This document shows positions 46,860-55,063 of a stretch of DNA of 64,000 nucleotides, one piece after another. Within the stretch, counting starts at the first letter, position 1; every line of letters starts with the position of its first letter. The notes beneath the pieces were generated by a model, which ran no database searches, was not told where the DNA came from, and saw only the letters and a list, made by a program, of their open reading frames with translations. The DNA lies in the NCBI RefSeq assembly GCF_003350405.1, contig NZ_QQAW01000006.1:1-64000 (forward strand), read 5' to 3'. The position numbers and the translations under genes are program-made. Source of the stretch: Gluconacetobacter liquefaciens. Its GTDB lineage: Bacteria; Pseudomonadota; Alphaproteobacteria; Acetobacterales; Acetobacteraceae.

Positions 46860-47591
46860 GTGACGCCCTTGTCCGACGAAACCCGCCCGCTTCCCCGCAT
46901 TCGCGCCCGTGGCCGTTCCTTCCTGGCCCTGGTACTCTCCCCCGAAGCCGAACTCGATGACTGGCTGCGTGGACTGGATGCCCAGATCGCACGCTCGCCC
47001 TCCTTCTTCGTGGGCAAGCCGATCATTCTCGATCTCGGCCTGCTGTCGGGCGATGCCGAAGGGCTGGCGGAACTCTATCCGGCCCTGCTGGAACGCGGGG
47101 TCCGGATCATCGGAATCGAGGGCGCCGATCCGGATTGGCCGGCCGTAGCCGGCTGGGACTGGCCCATGGCGTTCGAGGGCGGCCGCGCCGCCGGCACAGT
47201 GGAACTGCCCGACGAAGACACGGACGGCACGGCACCTGCCGTCGTCCAGCCGGCAGGGCCCTCATCGGCGCTGGTCGTCGAAGGGCCGGTGCGGTCCGGG
47301 CAGTCGGTCCAGAATCCCGACGGCGACGTGGTCGTCATCGGGTCCGTGGCATCGGGGGCCGAGATTTCGGCCGGCGGGTCGGTCCATGTCTACGGCACGC
47401 TGCGCGGGCGGGCGATCGCCGGCATGGGCGGGCAGACAGGGGCGCGGATCTTCGCAGGCGTGATGAAGGCGGAACTCCTGGCGATCGACGGCTATTACAT
47501 GATCGCGGAGGAGATCGACCCGGCCCTGCACGGCCGCTCGGCCCAGGCCATGCTGGAGGACGATACCCTCGTCGTCCGGACACTGAACTGA
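46860..47591 (+). CDS. minC: Septum site-determining protein MinC
   Basis: A 243-residue inhibitor of FtsZ assembly. The N-terminal domain (about 1-110) begins RIRARGRSFLALVLSPE with ILDLGLLSGDAEGL. A Pro/Ala-rich linker (about 115-140) joins the beta-helical C-domain with VVIGSVASGAEISAGGSVHV, YGTLRGRAIAGMGGQTGARI and FAGVMKAELLAIDGYYM. The C-domain dimerises and binds MinD. It leads minC-minD-minE. Confidence 0.94.
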   Translation: MTPLSDETRPLPRIRARGRSFLALVLSPEAELDDWLRGLDAQIARSPSFFVGKPIILDLGLLSGDAEGLAELYPALLERGVRIIGIEGADPDWPAVAGWDWPMAFEGGRAAGTVELPDEDTDGTAPAVVQPAGPSSALVVEGPVRSGQSVQNPDGDVVVIGSVASGAEISAGGSVHVYGTLRGRAIAGMGGQTGARIFAGVMKAELLAIDGYYMIAEEIDPALHGRSAQAMLEDDTLVVRTLN

Positions 47592-47694
47592 CGATCGCTC
47601 CGCTTTCCCGTTGCCCTCACCACATTTCCGCCATTAGATTCATATTCAAGACGTTGCCGCAGGACGGCAGGTCCCGACATAAGGAAACACGCAT

Positions 47695-48510
47695 ATGGCC
47701 AAGGTGCTGGTTGTCACTTCGGGTAAGGGCGGTGTGGGCAAGACCACATCGACCGCTGCCCTCGGCGCGGCACTGGCCCAGACCGGGAAGAACGTCGTCG
47801 TCGTCGATTTCGACGTCGGACTGCGCAACCTGGATCTGGTGATGGGTGCGGAACGCCGCGTGGTGTTCGACCTGATCAACGTCGTGCAGGGCGATGCAAA
47901 GCTGGCGCAGGCCCTCATCCGCGACAAGCGGGTGGAAACCCTCTCCATCCTCCCCGCCTCCCAGACACGGGACAAGGACGCCCTGACCCCCGAAGGCGTC
48001 GCGCGGGTCATCGAGGAACTGCGTGAGAAGTTCGACTGGGTGATCTGCGACAGCCCCGCCGGCATCGAGCGCGGCGCGCAACTGGCGATGTACCACGCCG
48101 ACCAGGCGGTGGTGGTGACCAATCCCGAGGTCTCCTCGGTCCGCGACAGCGACCGCATCATCGGCATGCTCGACAGCACCACCGAGCGCGCCAAGAAGGG
48201 CGAGAAGATCGACAAGCACCTGCTACTGACGCGCTACGACCCCGCACGCGCCGCACGTGGCGAGATGCTGCGCACCGAAGACGTGCTGGAAATCCTGTCG
48301 ATCCCCCTGCTGGGCATCATTCCCGAAAGCGAAGAAGTCCTGCGGGCATCGAACCTCGGCATGCCGGTCACGTTATCCAATCCGACCAGTGCACCGTCTC
48401 GCGCCTATTTCGAAGCGGTGCGCCGCCTGGAAGGCGAGACACTGGATGTCAGCGTGCCGACCGAACGCAAGGGCCTGTTCGACTGGCTGTTCAAGCGGAG
48501 TGTCGCATGA
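47695..48510 (+). CDS. minD: Septum site-determining ATPase MinD
   Basis: A 271-residue ParA-type ATPase that brings MinC to the membrane. The deviant Walker A is [12 protein letters not shown] (K11 and K16). [20 protein letters not shown] and [14 protein letters not shown] are diagnostic. The C-terminal amphipathic membrane-targeting tail is [19 protein letters not shown] lies nine bases before the ATG. Its stop overlaps the minE start by four bases. Confidence 0.97.
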   Translation: MAKVLVVTSGKGGVGKTTSTAALGAALAQTGKNVVVVDFDVGLRNLDLVMGAERRVVFDLINVVQGDAKLAQALIRDKRVETLSILPASQTRDKDALTPEGVARVIEELREKFDWVICDSPAGIERGAQLAMYHADQAVVVTNPEVSSVRDSDRIIGMLDSTTERAKKGEKIDKHLLLTRYDPARAARGEMLRTEDVLEILSIPLLGIIPESEEVLRASNLGMPVTLSNPTSAPSRAYFEAVRRLEGETLDVSVPTERKGLFDWLFKRSVA

Positions 48511-48776
48511 GTTTTCTGGCCTCATTCTTCGGACGCAAAACCTCGGCCCCTGTCGCCCGTGACCGTTTGCAGATCCTTCTGGCGCACGAACGCGCCGGCG
48601 AGGGTCAGTCGGAACTGATCGCCAAGCTCCAGGAGGAAATCCTGGAGGTCATCAAGCGGCATATCTCGGTCGATCAGGACAAGGTCCAGATCAAGATGGA
48701 TCGCGGCACAGGCGTCTCGATGCTGGAGATCGACATCGAGGTTCCCGAAACCAGACCGGCGGTCAAAACCGCCTGA
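48507..48776 (+). CDS. minE: Cell division topological specificity factor MinE
   Basis: An 89-residue protein that stimulates MinD ATPase and drives pole-to-pole oscillation. It has the N-terminal membrane-binding FLASFFGRK, the MinD-contact helix [14 protein letters not shown], and the dimerisation domain [20 protein letters not shown] with a final strand [11 protein letters not shown]. The four-base ATGA overlap with minD indicates coupled translation. Confidence 0.95.
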   Translation: MSFLASFFGRKTSAPVARDRLQILLAHERAGEGQSELIAKLQEEILEVIKRHISVDQDKVQIKMDRGTGVSMLEIDIEVPETRPAVKTA

Positions 48777-48790
48777 ACAGGGGCTATCCA

Positions 48791-48817
48791 GCCGGGCCCG
48801 GTCTGACCGGCCCCGGC
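48791..48817. terminator. GC-rich hairpin after minE
   Basis: GCCGGGCCCGG (48791-48801) pairs with CCGGCCCCGGC (48807-48817) with one mismatch and a five-base loop. It lies 15 bases after minE and just before the stop of the convergent small gene. No T-run follows; a probable shared transcription end. Confidence 0.55.
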
Positions 48818-48830
48818 CGCCGCCCCACGT

Positions 48831-49058
48831 TCACCATCCCTGCCGCACGCGCTCCGCATAGGGCACGTCCTGGCGGCCCCATATTCTGATGGCGTTACCC
48901 AGCGTCAGCAACACCAATATATGGCGGCCGTACCAATCCAGCATTTCCAGGCAGAACGGCACCTGGAAACCAAAGCCGCCCACCATCAGGCAAGCACCCG
49001 CGATGATGACGGCGATCGTCGCCACATGAGCGGCACGGCGTAGGATATCCCCCCTCAC
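48831..49058 (-). CDS. Small two-helix membrane protein of unknown function
   Basis: A 75-residue protein with two likely membrane helices (about 9-32 and 40-60) and a basic C-terminal tail (GRQDVPYAERVRQGW). Its GTG start overlaps the GntR stop as GTGA, so it is likely translated with it. Start and identity are tentative because no domain is known. It would be the last gene of the exporter-regulator unit and might assist that transporter; this is inference from position only. Confidence 0.5.
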   Translation of the reverse strand: MRGDILRRAAHVATIAVIIAGACLMVGGFGFQVPFCLEMLDWYGRHILVLLTLGNAIRIWGRQDVPYAERVRQGW

Positions 49059-49831
49059 GGCTGGTCCCGTACCATACCTTGCGACAGTAACGGCTCGATC
49101 CAGCTCCGCGCATAATCCGCATCGACAATCAGCGCGCGGGTCGCGGCCTCCGGATCATGCGCCCGCAACGCGGCGATCAGGTCCTCATGGGGGTGGTGCA
49201 TCCCGGCCGGCCGCGCGGGCGGCGCGGTACGGGCCAGCGCATAAAGCGGCCCGATCCGCGCCCACAGGTTATGCAGGATATTCGCCGTCAGCGGCAGGTC
49301 GGCAATGCCCGCCAGCATGGCATGAAAATCGGCATTCCCGGCCGCCATCATGCCTTCATCCTGCCGCGCACAGGCAAGCTGGAACTGCTCATGCACATCC
49401 GACAGCGCATCCAGTTCCTCAGCCGTGGCGCGCAGGGCCGCCGCCTGGATCAGCCGGCTTTCCAGATCGACGCGCAGCGAATGGATTTCGCGAAAACTGG
49501 CGGGCGTGATCTCGGGCACCACCGCCGTATTGCGATCGTTCAGGTCCAGCGCCTGCTCCGATACCAGCCGCAACAGGGCCTCGCGCACCGGCGTGGGGCT
49601 CAACCCCAGCTCAGCCGCCAGCGGGCGCAACACCAGCCGCTGGCCCACCTTGTAGCGACTGCGGATTAGCCCGCCGCGAATATATTCATAGGCTTCGGCA
49701 CTCAGCGCCCGCCGGCCATTCTCCATCGCCGCAGGGCTGGGCCCCGCCGCCCTCTCCGCGACATGCCCCCGCCCTTCAGGCAAAGCCGCCACACGCTCCA
49801 TCACCTCAACCTCGTCCCGATCCGTCATCAT
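49055..49831 (-). CDS. GntR/FCD-family transcription regulator
   Basis: A 258-residue FadR-type repressor. The N-terminal winged helix is YIRGGLIRSRYKVGQRLVLR, then PLAAELGLSPTPVREALLRL (about residues 48-108). The C-terminal all-helical FCD ligand domain (about 115-245) has FREIHSLRVDLESRLIQAAA and a metal-type histidine in DFHAMLAGIAD. It lies four bases after the ABC exporter gene and probably regulates that unit. The ligand is probably a small organic acid, as is usual for FCD, but unknown. Confidence 0.9.
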   Translation of the reverse strand: MMTDRDEVEVMERVAALPEGRGHVAERAAGPSPAAMENGRRALSAEAYEYIRGGLIRSRYKVGQRLVLRPLAAELGLSPTPVREALLRLVSEQALDLNDRNTAVVPEITPASFREIHSLRVDLESRLIQAAALRATAEELDALSDVHEQFQLACARQDEGMMAAGNADFHAMLAGIADLPLTANILHNLWARIGPLYALARTAPPARPAGMHHPHEDLIAALRAHDPEAATRALIVDADYARSWIEPLLSQGMVRDQP

Positions 49832-49835
49832 CTCG

Positions 49836-51695
49836 TTACACCACGTCCTCGATAAACATGGACTGGCGTTCGAGGAAATCGCGATATGGGCCTTCGGTCC
49901 GTTCCAGCACGCTCACCGGCCCATCCTGCACGATCCGGCCATGATCCATCACCACGATGCGGTCGAAATCACGCAGGGTAGAAAGCCGGTGCGCCACCGC
50001 AATCACGGTACGCCCCACCTTCAGGCGGTCCAGCGCCTCCTGCACGCGCTGCTCGCTCTCGCTATCCAGCGCGCTGGTGGCCTCGTCGAGGATCAGGATG
50101 GGCGCATTGCGCAGAAACGCGCGCGCAATGGCAATCCGCTGCCGCTGGCCACCCGAGAGCTTGACGCCGCGATCCCCCACCTCGGTCTGGAAGCCCTCGG
50201 GCATCGCGTCGATAAAGTCGCGACACCCGGCGGCGATCGAGGCCGCGATCACCTCGTCATCCGTCGCATCCGGCCGGCCATAGCGGATATTCTCCATCAC
50301 CGACCGCCGCAGCAGCGACACATCCTGCGGCACTACCGACATGCAGGCCCGCAGGCTCGATTCGTCCAGATCCCGCAGATCGACCCCGTCGATCTGGACC
50401 GCTCCCCCCTGCACGTAACGCAGGCGCTGCACCAGCGCCAGGATCGTGCTCTTGCCCGAGCCCGACCGCCCCACCAGTCCAACCCGCGTCCCGGCCTCGA
50501 TCACCAGATTGAAATGCGACAGCACCGGCGTGCCGCCCGGATAGGCGAACATCACGTCGCGAAACGCGACTTCGCCCCGCACCGGGCCGGCAAAGCCGCG
50601 CGCATTCGGCGAATCGACCATGTCATGCGGCACCAGAATGGCCGAGAGCGCCTCGTCCAGCCGCGCGATATGCTGGATGGTCTCCACCAGCGCCACCGCC
50701 AGATCGCGTGTGCCATGCAGGATCATGAAGCCCAGATTGGCCACCATCACCACGTCGCCGATGCTGGCGCGGCCCAGATGCCACAGCATCACCACCCAGA
50801 ACAGCAGGCCGGCCGTCAGCACCGCCGTCAGCACCGCATGCACCAGCCGCAGCTTTTCCATATAGCGCAGCGACCGGCCCCGCGCGCCCATCTCCTGGCG
50901 CATCGTCTCGCCCAGACGCAGCCGCTCATAACCCGTCATCCCGAAGGACCGGACCAGCGGCAGGTTGTTGACGATGTCCAGCATCTCGCCATCCACGCGC
51001 GCCGCCTCGGCGGCATAATGCTGGTGCATGCCCCGCCCGCCGGCCGCCATGCGGAACATCAGCAGGCACAGCCCGGCCGACAGCGCCACGATCACCCCCG
51101 CCATCACCGGGCTGATCGTCAGCAGCAGGCTGACCGACAGCGCCACGTTCAGGCAGGGCGGCAGCACATTCCACGCCGCCAGATTCTCCAGCGTGAAGAC
51201 CGACATCGAGGCGGTGGAAATGCGCGTCGCCATGGCGCCGGACATCCGGTCGGCGAAATAGCCGGCGGAATGGCCCGTCAGGTAACGGAACAGGTCGCGC
51301 CGCACGTCGCCGGTCATGTCCACGAAGGCATAGGTCGCGAACCACCCGGCCACCCGCCACGACATGTTGTCGAAGGCAATGACCACGACCAGGGCCACCA
51401 CGGCGTTCCAGACGGGCGGCATGTCTCCCACACCGTGCGCGGTCATGGTATCGACCAGGAAGCGGGTGGCATAGGTGGCCCCGACGGTGCACGCCACGGC
51501 GACCATGACGGAGAGGAAGATCACGGCATGCAGCAGCGCATGACCCCGCGCATAGCGGAAGACGAAGGCAAGCGGCCGGCCCGGATAATGAACCAGCTGA
51601 TCGTCTGAAATGGTGGTTCTGGTCTCAGTCGCCAAAATCGGCTGCCCTCTCTGCTGCCGGCCTGTCCGGTCGTCGTGACGCGCGGAAAGTTCCAC
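49836..51695 (-). CDS. ABC exporter, fused membrane and ATPase domains
   Basis: A half-transporter of up to 619 residues: six membrane helices in about the first 340 residues, then the ATPase. The ATPase has Walker A GLVGRSGSGKST, Q-loop VVPQDVSLLRR, signature LSGGQRQR, Walker B ILILDEATSALD and H-loop AVAHRLST. It belongs to the lipid/peptide/drug export group (MsbA-like); the substrate is unknown. The longest start is GTG 51695; a TTG nearer the conserved N-terminus (before ATETRTTISDD) is possible, as both have weak ribosome-binding sites. It is divergent from the GT4 gene and leads the exporter-GntR-small protein unit. Confidence 0.88.
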   Translation of the reverse strand: MELSARHDDRTGRQQRGQPILATETRTTISDDQLVHYPGRPLAFVFRYARGHALLHAVIFLSVMVAVACTVGATYATRFLVDTMTAHGVGDMPPVWNAVVALVVVIAFDNMSWRVAGWFATYAFVDMTGDVRRDLFRYLTGHSAGYFADRMSGAMATRISTASMSVFTLENLAAWNVLPPCLNVALSVSLLLTISPVMAGVIVALSAGLCLLMFRMAAGGRGMHQHYAAEAARVDGEMLDIVNNLPLVRSFGMTGYERLRLGETMRQEMGARGRSLRYMEKLRLVHAVLTAVLTAGLLFWVVMLWHLGRASIGDVVMVANLGFMILHGTRDLAVALVETIQHIARLDEALSAILVPHDMVDSPNARGFAGPVRGEVAFRDVMFAYPGGTPVLSHFNLVIEAGTRVGLVGRSGSGKSTILALVQRLRYVQGGAVQIDGVDLRDLDESSLRACMSVVPQDVSLLRRSVMENIRYGRPDATDDEVIAASIAAGCRDFIDAMPEGFQTEVGDRGVKLSGGQRQRIAIARAFLRNAPILILDEATSALDSESEQRVQEALDRLKVGRTVIAVAHRLSTLRDFDRIVVMDHGRIVQDGPVSVLERTEGPYRDFLERQSMFIEDVV

Positions 51696-51921
51696 ACCCT
51701 GAAATGTTTATCTATCCGGATCGGGGGCAGGAAAGATAGGCTCTCCCTGCCCATCCCCGCAGATGCCGGGCAGGTCGGCCCGTCAGACGGAACAACCTTT
51801 AACGCGCTTCGTTCCACCTGCTGCCACAGCCCGCCCTCCGGCGTGCCATTGATTTGCCGTTTCCCGATGGCACGCTAGCATCCCCTGTCCATTCATGCGG
51901 AAGAAAGAAGTGACCAGCCCC

Positions 51922-52956
51922 ATGCGTATCGCCCAGATCGCGCCGCTCCATGAAGCCGTACCGCCCAAACTGTATGGCGGCACCGAGCGTGTCGTGTCTT
52001 TCCTGACGGAAGAACTGACGGCCATGGGCCATGATGTGACCCTGTTCGCCAGTGGCGACAGCGTGACCTCCGCCCGGCTGACCGCCTGCTGGCCCCAGGC
52101 CCTGCGCCTCGATCCCGCGATTCGCGACCCGATCGCGCCGCACATGCTCATGATGGAGCAGGTCGCCCGCGCGGCGGAGCAGTTCGATATCCTGCATTTC
52201 CATATGGATTACTGGCCCTTCACCTATTTCAGCCGCCAGCCCACGCCGATGCTCACCACGATGCACGGTCGCCTGGACCTGATGGAACTGCAACCGGTCT
52301 TCGACGCCTTCCCCAAGGTGCCGATCGTCTCCATCTCCAACAACCAGCGCCTGCCCCTGCCCCAGGCCCATTATGTGCGCACCGTGCTGCACGGCCTGCC
52401 CGAAAAGCTGCTGACGCCCCAGCCGGGCCCGCGCGACTATTTCGCCTTCCTGGGCAGGATCTGCCCGGAAAAAGGCGTGGACAAGGCAATCCGCATCGCC
52501 CGCGCCCTCAACGTGCCGCTCAAGATCGCCGCCAAGATCGACAAGGTGGACGCCGAATATTTCGAGCGCGAGATCGTCCCCATGCTCGGCGAGGGCGTGG
52601 AACTGATCGGCGAGATCAACGACCGCCAGAAACCCGCCTTCCTGTCGGGCGCGCGCGCCCTGCTGATGCCGATCGACTGGCCCGAGCCGTTCGGCCTGGT
52701 GATGATCGAGGCCATGGCCTGCGGCACCCCCGTCGTCGCCTTCCGCCGCGGCTCGGTCCCCGAAGTGCTGGAAGACGGCCTGACCGGCCTGATCGTGGAT
52801 GACGAGCACGAGGCCATCGCCGCCTGCGCCCGCCTGCCCGAAATGCAGCACGACCGCATCCGCCAGCGATTCGAGGAACGCTTCACCGCCCGCCGGATGG
52901 CCGAGGACTATCTCGACATCTACCGCGAACTGATCGAAGCCAAAAAGACGGCCTGA
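51922..52956 (+). CDS. Family 4 glycosyltransferase
   Basis: A 344-residue GT-B enzyme. The acceptor domain begins MRIAQIAPLHEAVPPKLYGG with the donor-gate motif GGTERVV. The donor domain has FAFLGRICPEKGVDKAIRIA (about residue 175) and the retaining-GT4 EX7E motif in EPFGLVMIEAMACGTPVV, followed by VPEVLEDGLTGLIV. The ATG at 51922 is chosen because it starts the canonical first strand; an ATG 27 bases earlier is possible. Proteins of this type act on trehalose, sucrose, lipids or capsule sugars, and the sequence gives no further hint. A convergent MFS gene follows, separated by a strong hairpin. Confidence 0.86.
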   Translation: MRIAQIAPLHEAVPPKLYGGTERVVSFLTEELTAMGHDVTLFASGDSVTSARLTACWPQALRLDPAIRDPIAPHMLMMEQVARAAEQFDILHFHMDYWPFTYFSRQPTPMLTTMHGRLDLMELQPVFDAFPKVPIVSISNNQRLPLPQAHYVRTVLHGLPEKLLTPQPGPRDYFAFLGRICPEKGVDKAIRIARALNVPLKIAAKIDKVDAEYFEREIVPMLGEGVELIGEINDRQKPAFLSGARALLMPIDWPEPFGLVMIEAMACGTPVVAFRRGSVPEVLEDGLTGLIVDDEHEAIAACARLPEMQHDRIRQRFEERFTARRMAEDYLDIYRELIEAKKTA

Positions 52957-52969
52957 TCAGCCACCTGAG

Positions 52970-53018
52970 CCTGACCGGAACAGCGCGCCGAATCGACCGG
53001 CGCGCCCATCCGGTCAGG
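52970..53018. terminator. Nested hairpin between the GT4 and MFS genes
   Basis: Outer arms CCTGACCGG (52970-52978) and CCGGTCAGG (53010-53018), with inner arms GCGCGCCG (52983-52990) and CGGCGCGC (52998-53005), form an extended stem. It ends inside the MFS stop region and can terminate both convergent genes. Confidence 0.7.
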
Positions 53019-54216
53019 CGCGCGGCCGCGTCGTCTCGCCAGCGACCACCTGCCGCCCCAAGGCGATCAGGGGCAGCACCGCCCCGGCCAGCGAGACCGC
53101 CTGCCATCCACCGTGATGAAACAGGGCGGCCGCCAGCACCGAACCCGCCGCCCCACACAGAAAAACAATGGTCATGAACAGCGCGTTCAGCCGTCCCCTT
53201 ATCTCCGGCCGCAGCAGATAGATCGCGCGCATGCTGACCACCTGGTTAGTCTGCACCCCGGCATCCAGCACGATCGCCGCCACCGCCAGCGGCACCAGCG
53301 CATGGGCCGTCACCGCCACCAGACCCAGCGCGAATCCTCCCGCCACCAACAGCATCGCCCCGGTCGTGGCCGCATTCGTCAGCCCCCGGTCCGCCAGCCG
53401 CCCGGCCAACGGGGCCGCCAGCGCACCACCCGCCCCGGCCAGGGCGAAGAGCGCAATCCCCGTCTGCCCCAGATGAAACGGCGCCGAAGCCAGTTGCAGC
53501 GGCACCGCCGTCCAGAAAATATTGAACGCGGCGAACACCGACCCCTGATAAAACGCCCGTCGGCGCAGCAGCGGCGTCTCCCGCAGGATACCGGGCAGCG
53601 AGGCCAGAATATGCCCGTAGGTCAGCCCGTCATGCACGGGCTGCCGACGCGGCAGGCCCCGCGCCAGCCCCACCATCAACAGCAGCGTCATCACGCACGA
53701 TATCAGGAAGACGGCATGCCACCCGGCATGATCGGCCACCACGCTGGAAAACGGCCGCGCCAGCATGATCCCGCCGATCAGCCCGCCCATCACCGTGCCG
53801 ACCACCCGCCCGCGATCCTTCTCGGCCGAGAGATGCGAGGCCAGCGGCACCAGCACCTGCGTCGCGGTCGCGAACACGCCGATGGCAAACGCCAAGACCA
53901 GAAACGCCCCAGCCGACCGCGCAAAGGCGGAGGCCAGCAGCGTCAGGGCCAGCCCGCCCAGCGCCACCAGCACCAGCCGCCGGTTCTCCAAGATATCGGC
54001 CAGCGAAACCAGGCCGATCATGCCGCAGCCATATCCCAGTTGGGTCAGCATCACGATGCTGCCCAGCCATGCCGGTGCCAGGCCGATATCCGGCCCGATC
54101 AGGCCGATCAGCGGTTGCGCATAATAGATATTGGCCACCACCAGCCCGGCGGCACAGGCGATCAGGCGAATGATTCCGGCCCCGGCCGGCGCGGAAGAGG
54201 CGGAGGAAGCAGTCAT
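53014..54216 (-). CDS. MFS transporter
   Basis: A 400-residue permease with about twelve membrane helices. The loop 2-3 signature is degenerate (SLADILENRRLVLVALGGL), and a matching repeat in the second half is LADRGLTNAATTGAMLLVAG. The sequence resembles drug/sugar efflux members of the YdhP/YgaY-like group; no substrate is evident. It starts MTASSASSAPAG and lies alone, convergent with the GT4 gene and about 100 bases after the Sel1-protein gene on the same strand. Confidence 0.85.
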   Translation of the reverse strand: MTASSASSAPAGAGIIRLIACAAGLVVANIYYAQPLIGLIGPDIGLAPAWLGSIVMLTQLGYGCGMIGLVSLADILENRRLVLVALGGLALTLLASAFARSAGAFLVLAFAIGVFATATQVLVPLASHLSAEKDRGRVVGTVMGGLIGGIMLARPFSSVVADHAGWHAVFLISCVMTLLLMVGLARGLPRRQPVHDGLTYGHILASLPGILRETPLLRRRAFYQGSVFAAFNIFWTAVPLQLASAPFHLGQTGIALFALAGAGGALAAPLAGRLADRGLTNAATTGAMLLVAGGFALGLVAVTAHALVPLAVAAIVLDAGVQTNQVVSMRAIYLLRPEIRGRLNALFMTIVFLCGAAGSVLAAALFHHGGWQAVSLAGAVLPLIALGRQVVAGETTRPRA

Positions 54217-54323
54217 CTCGTCATCCCGATACGTATGACGGAACTCTATCCCCCGAAAGGCGGTATTGCCAAAATCCGGACCAGAGCCAGGACCGGTGGC
54301 CGCCGCCGATCCGGCTCCCCCGG

Positions 54324-55049
54324 TCAGGCCCCCGATCCATCCACCTCGCCGGCCGGGGCAAACCGCATGCCCCCCTCGTCCTGCATCCCACCCCCCGCCA
54401 GAAAACGGTCCATCTTGGCGCGAAAGGCCGGTGTCGCGGTCCGACCGGCAATCTCGAAATGCCGATGCGCCTGCGCCGTCCGCCCCTCCGCCAGCAGGAA
54501 GCGCCCCAGATTGAAATGTCCGCGAAAATCGCCGCCATCGGCGGCGCGGGCATACCAGGCCCGTGCCTGCGCCAGATCGCGCGTCACGGCCCAGCCGTCT
54601 TCATAAAAGCCGCCGATGATATTGAACGATTTGCAATGCCCGCGCGCGGCGGCCCGCCGCAACCACGCCAGCGCCCGCCCATGATCGGGCGGGCCGTCCC
54701 ATCCCAGGGTCAGCCCGGTGGCGTAATTGTACATGCCCCAATCCAGACCGGCGCAGGCAGCCCGCCGATACCAGCGCATCGCCTCCGCCGGGGCCGGGGG
54801 CATCCCCCACCCCAGTTCGCAGCAGCGCCCGACCATGTTGCACCCCATGGGGCTGCCCTGCCGTGCCGCCGCCAGAAACCAGCCCAGGGCGGCGCGCGGG
54901 TCGCGCGGCAACAGCACGCCGTCCAGCAGGATCTGCCCCAGCGCAAGCTGCGCATCGGCCACCCCGCCGCCGGCCAGGTCGCAGATCGTCGTAACCCCGG
55001 CCGTCACCGCGTCCCGTCCAGCCTCCGGCATGGCGGCACCCTTCGGCAT
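54324..55049 (-). CDS. Sel1-repeat protein of the iron-receptor module (first paralogue)
   Basis: A 241-residue helical repeat protein with about five Sel1 units of roughly 36 residues, such as RAALGWFLAAARQGSPMGCN, EAMRWYRRAACAGLDWGMYN and ARAWYARAADGGDFRGHFNL. The ATG at 55049 (MPKGAAMPEAG) is chosen; AGGCGGA lies six bases before it. The start is only 15 bases from the receptor gene's stop, so they form one operon. Sel1 proteins adjoin Fiu/PiuA receptors and PiuC in other proteobacteria; the role is unknown. The sequence is clearly paralogous to the Sel1 protein at 60425. Confidence 0.88.
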   Translation of the reverse strand: MPKGAAMPEAGRDAVTAGVTTICDLAGGGVADAQLALGQILLDGVLLPRDPRAALGWFLAAARQGSPMGCNMVGRCCELGWGMPPAPAEAMRWYRRAACAGLDWGMYNYATGLTLGWDGPPDHGRALAWLRRAAARGHCKSFNIIGGFYEDGWAVTRDLAQARAWYARAADGGDFRGHFNLGRFLLAEGRTAQAHRHFEIAGRTATPAFRAKMDRFLAGGGMQDEGGMRFAPAGEVDGSGA

Positions 55050-55063
55050 GGCAATCCGCCTGC

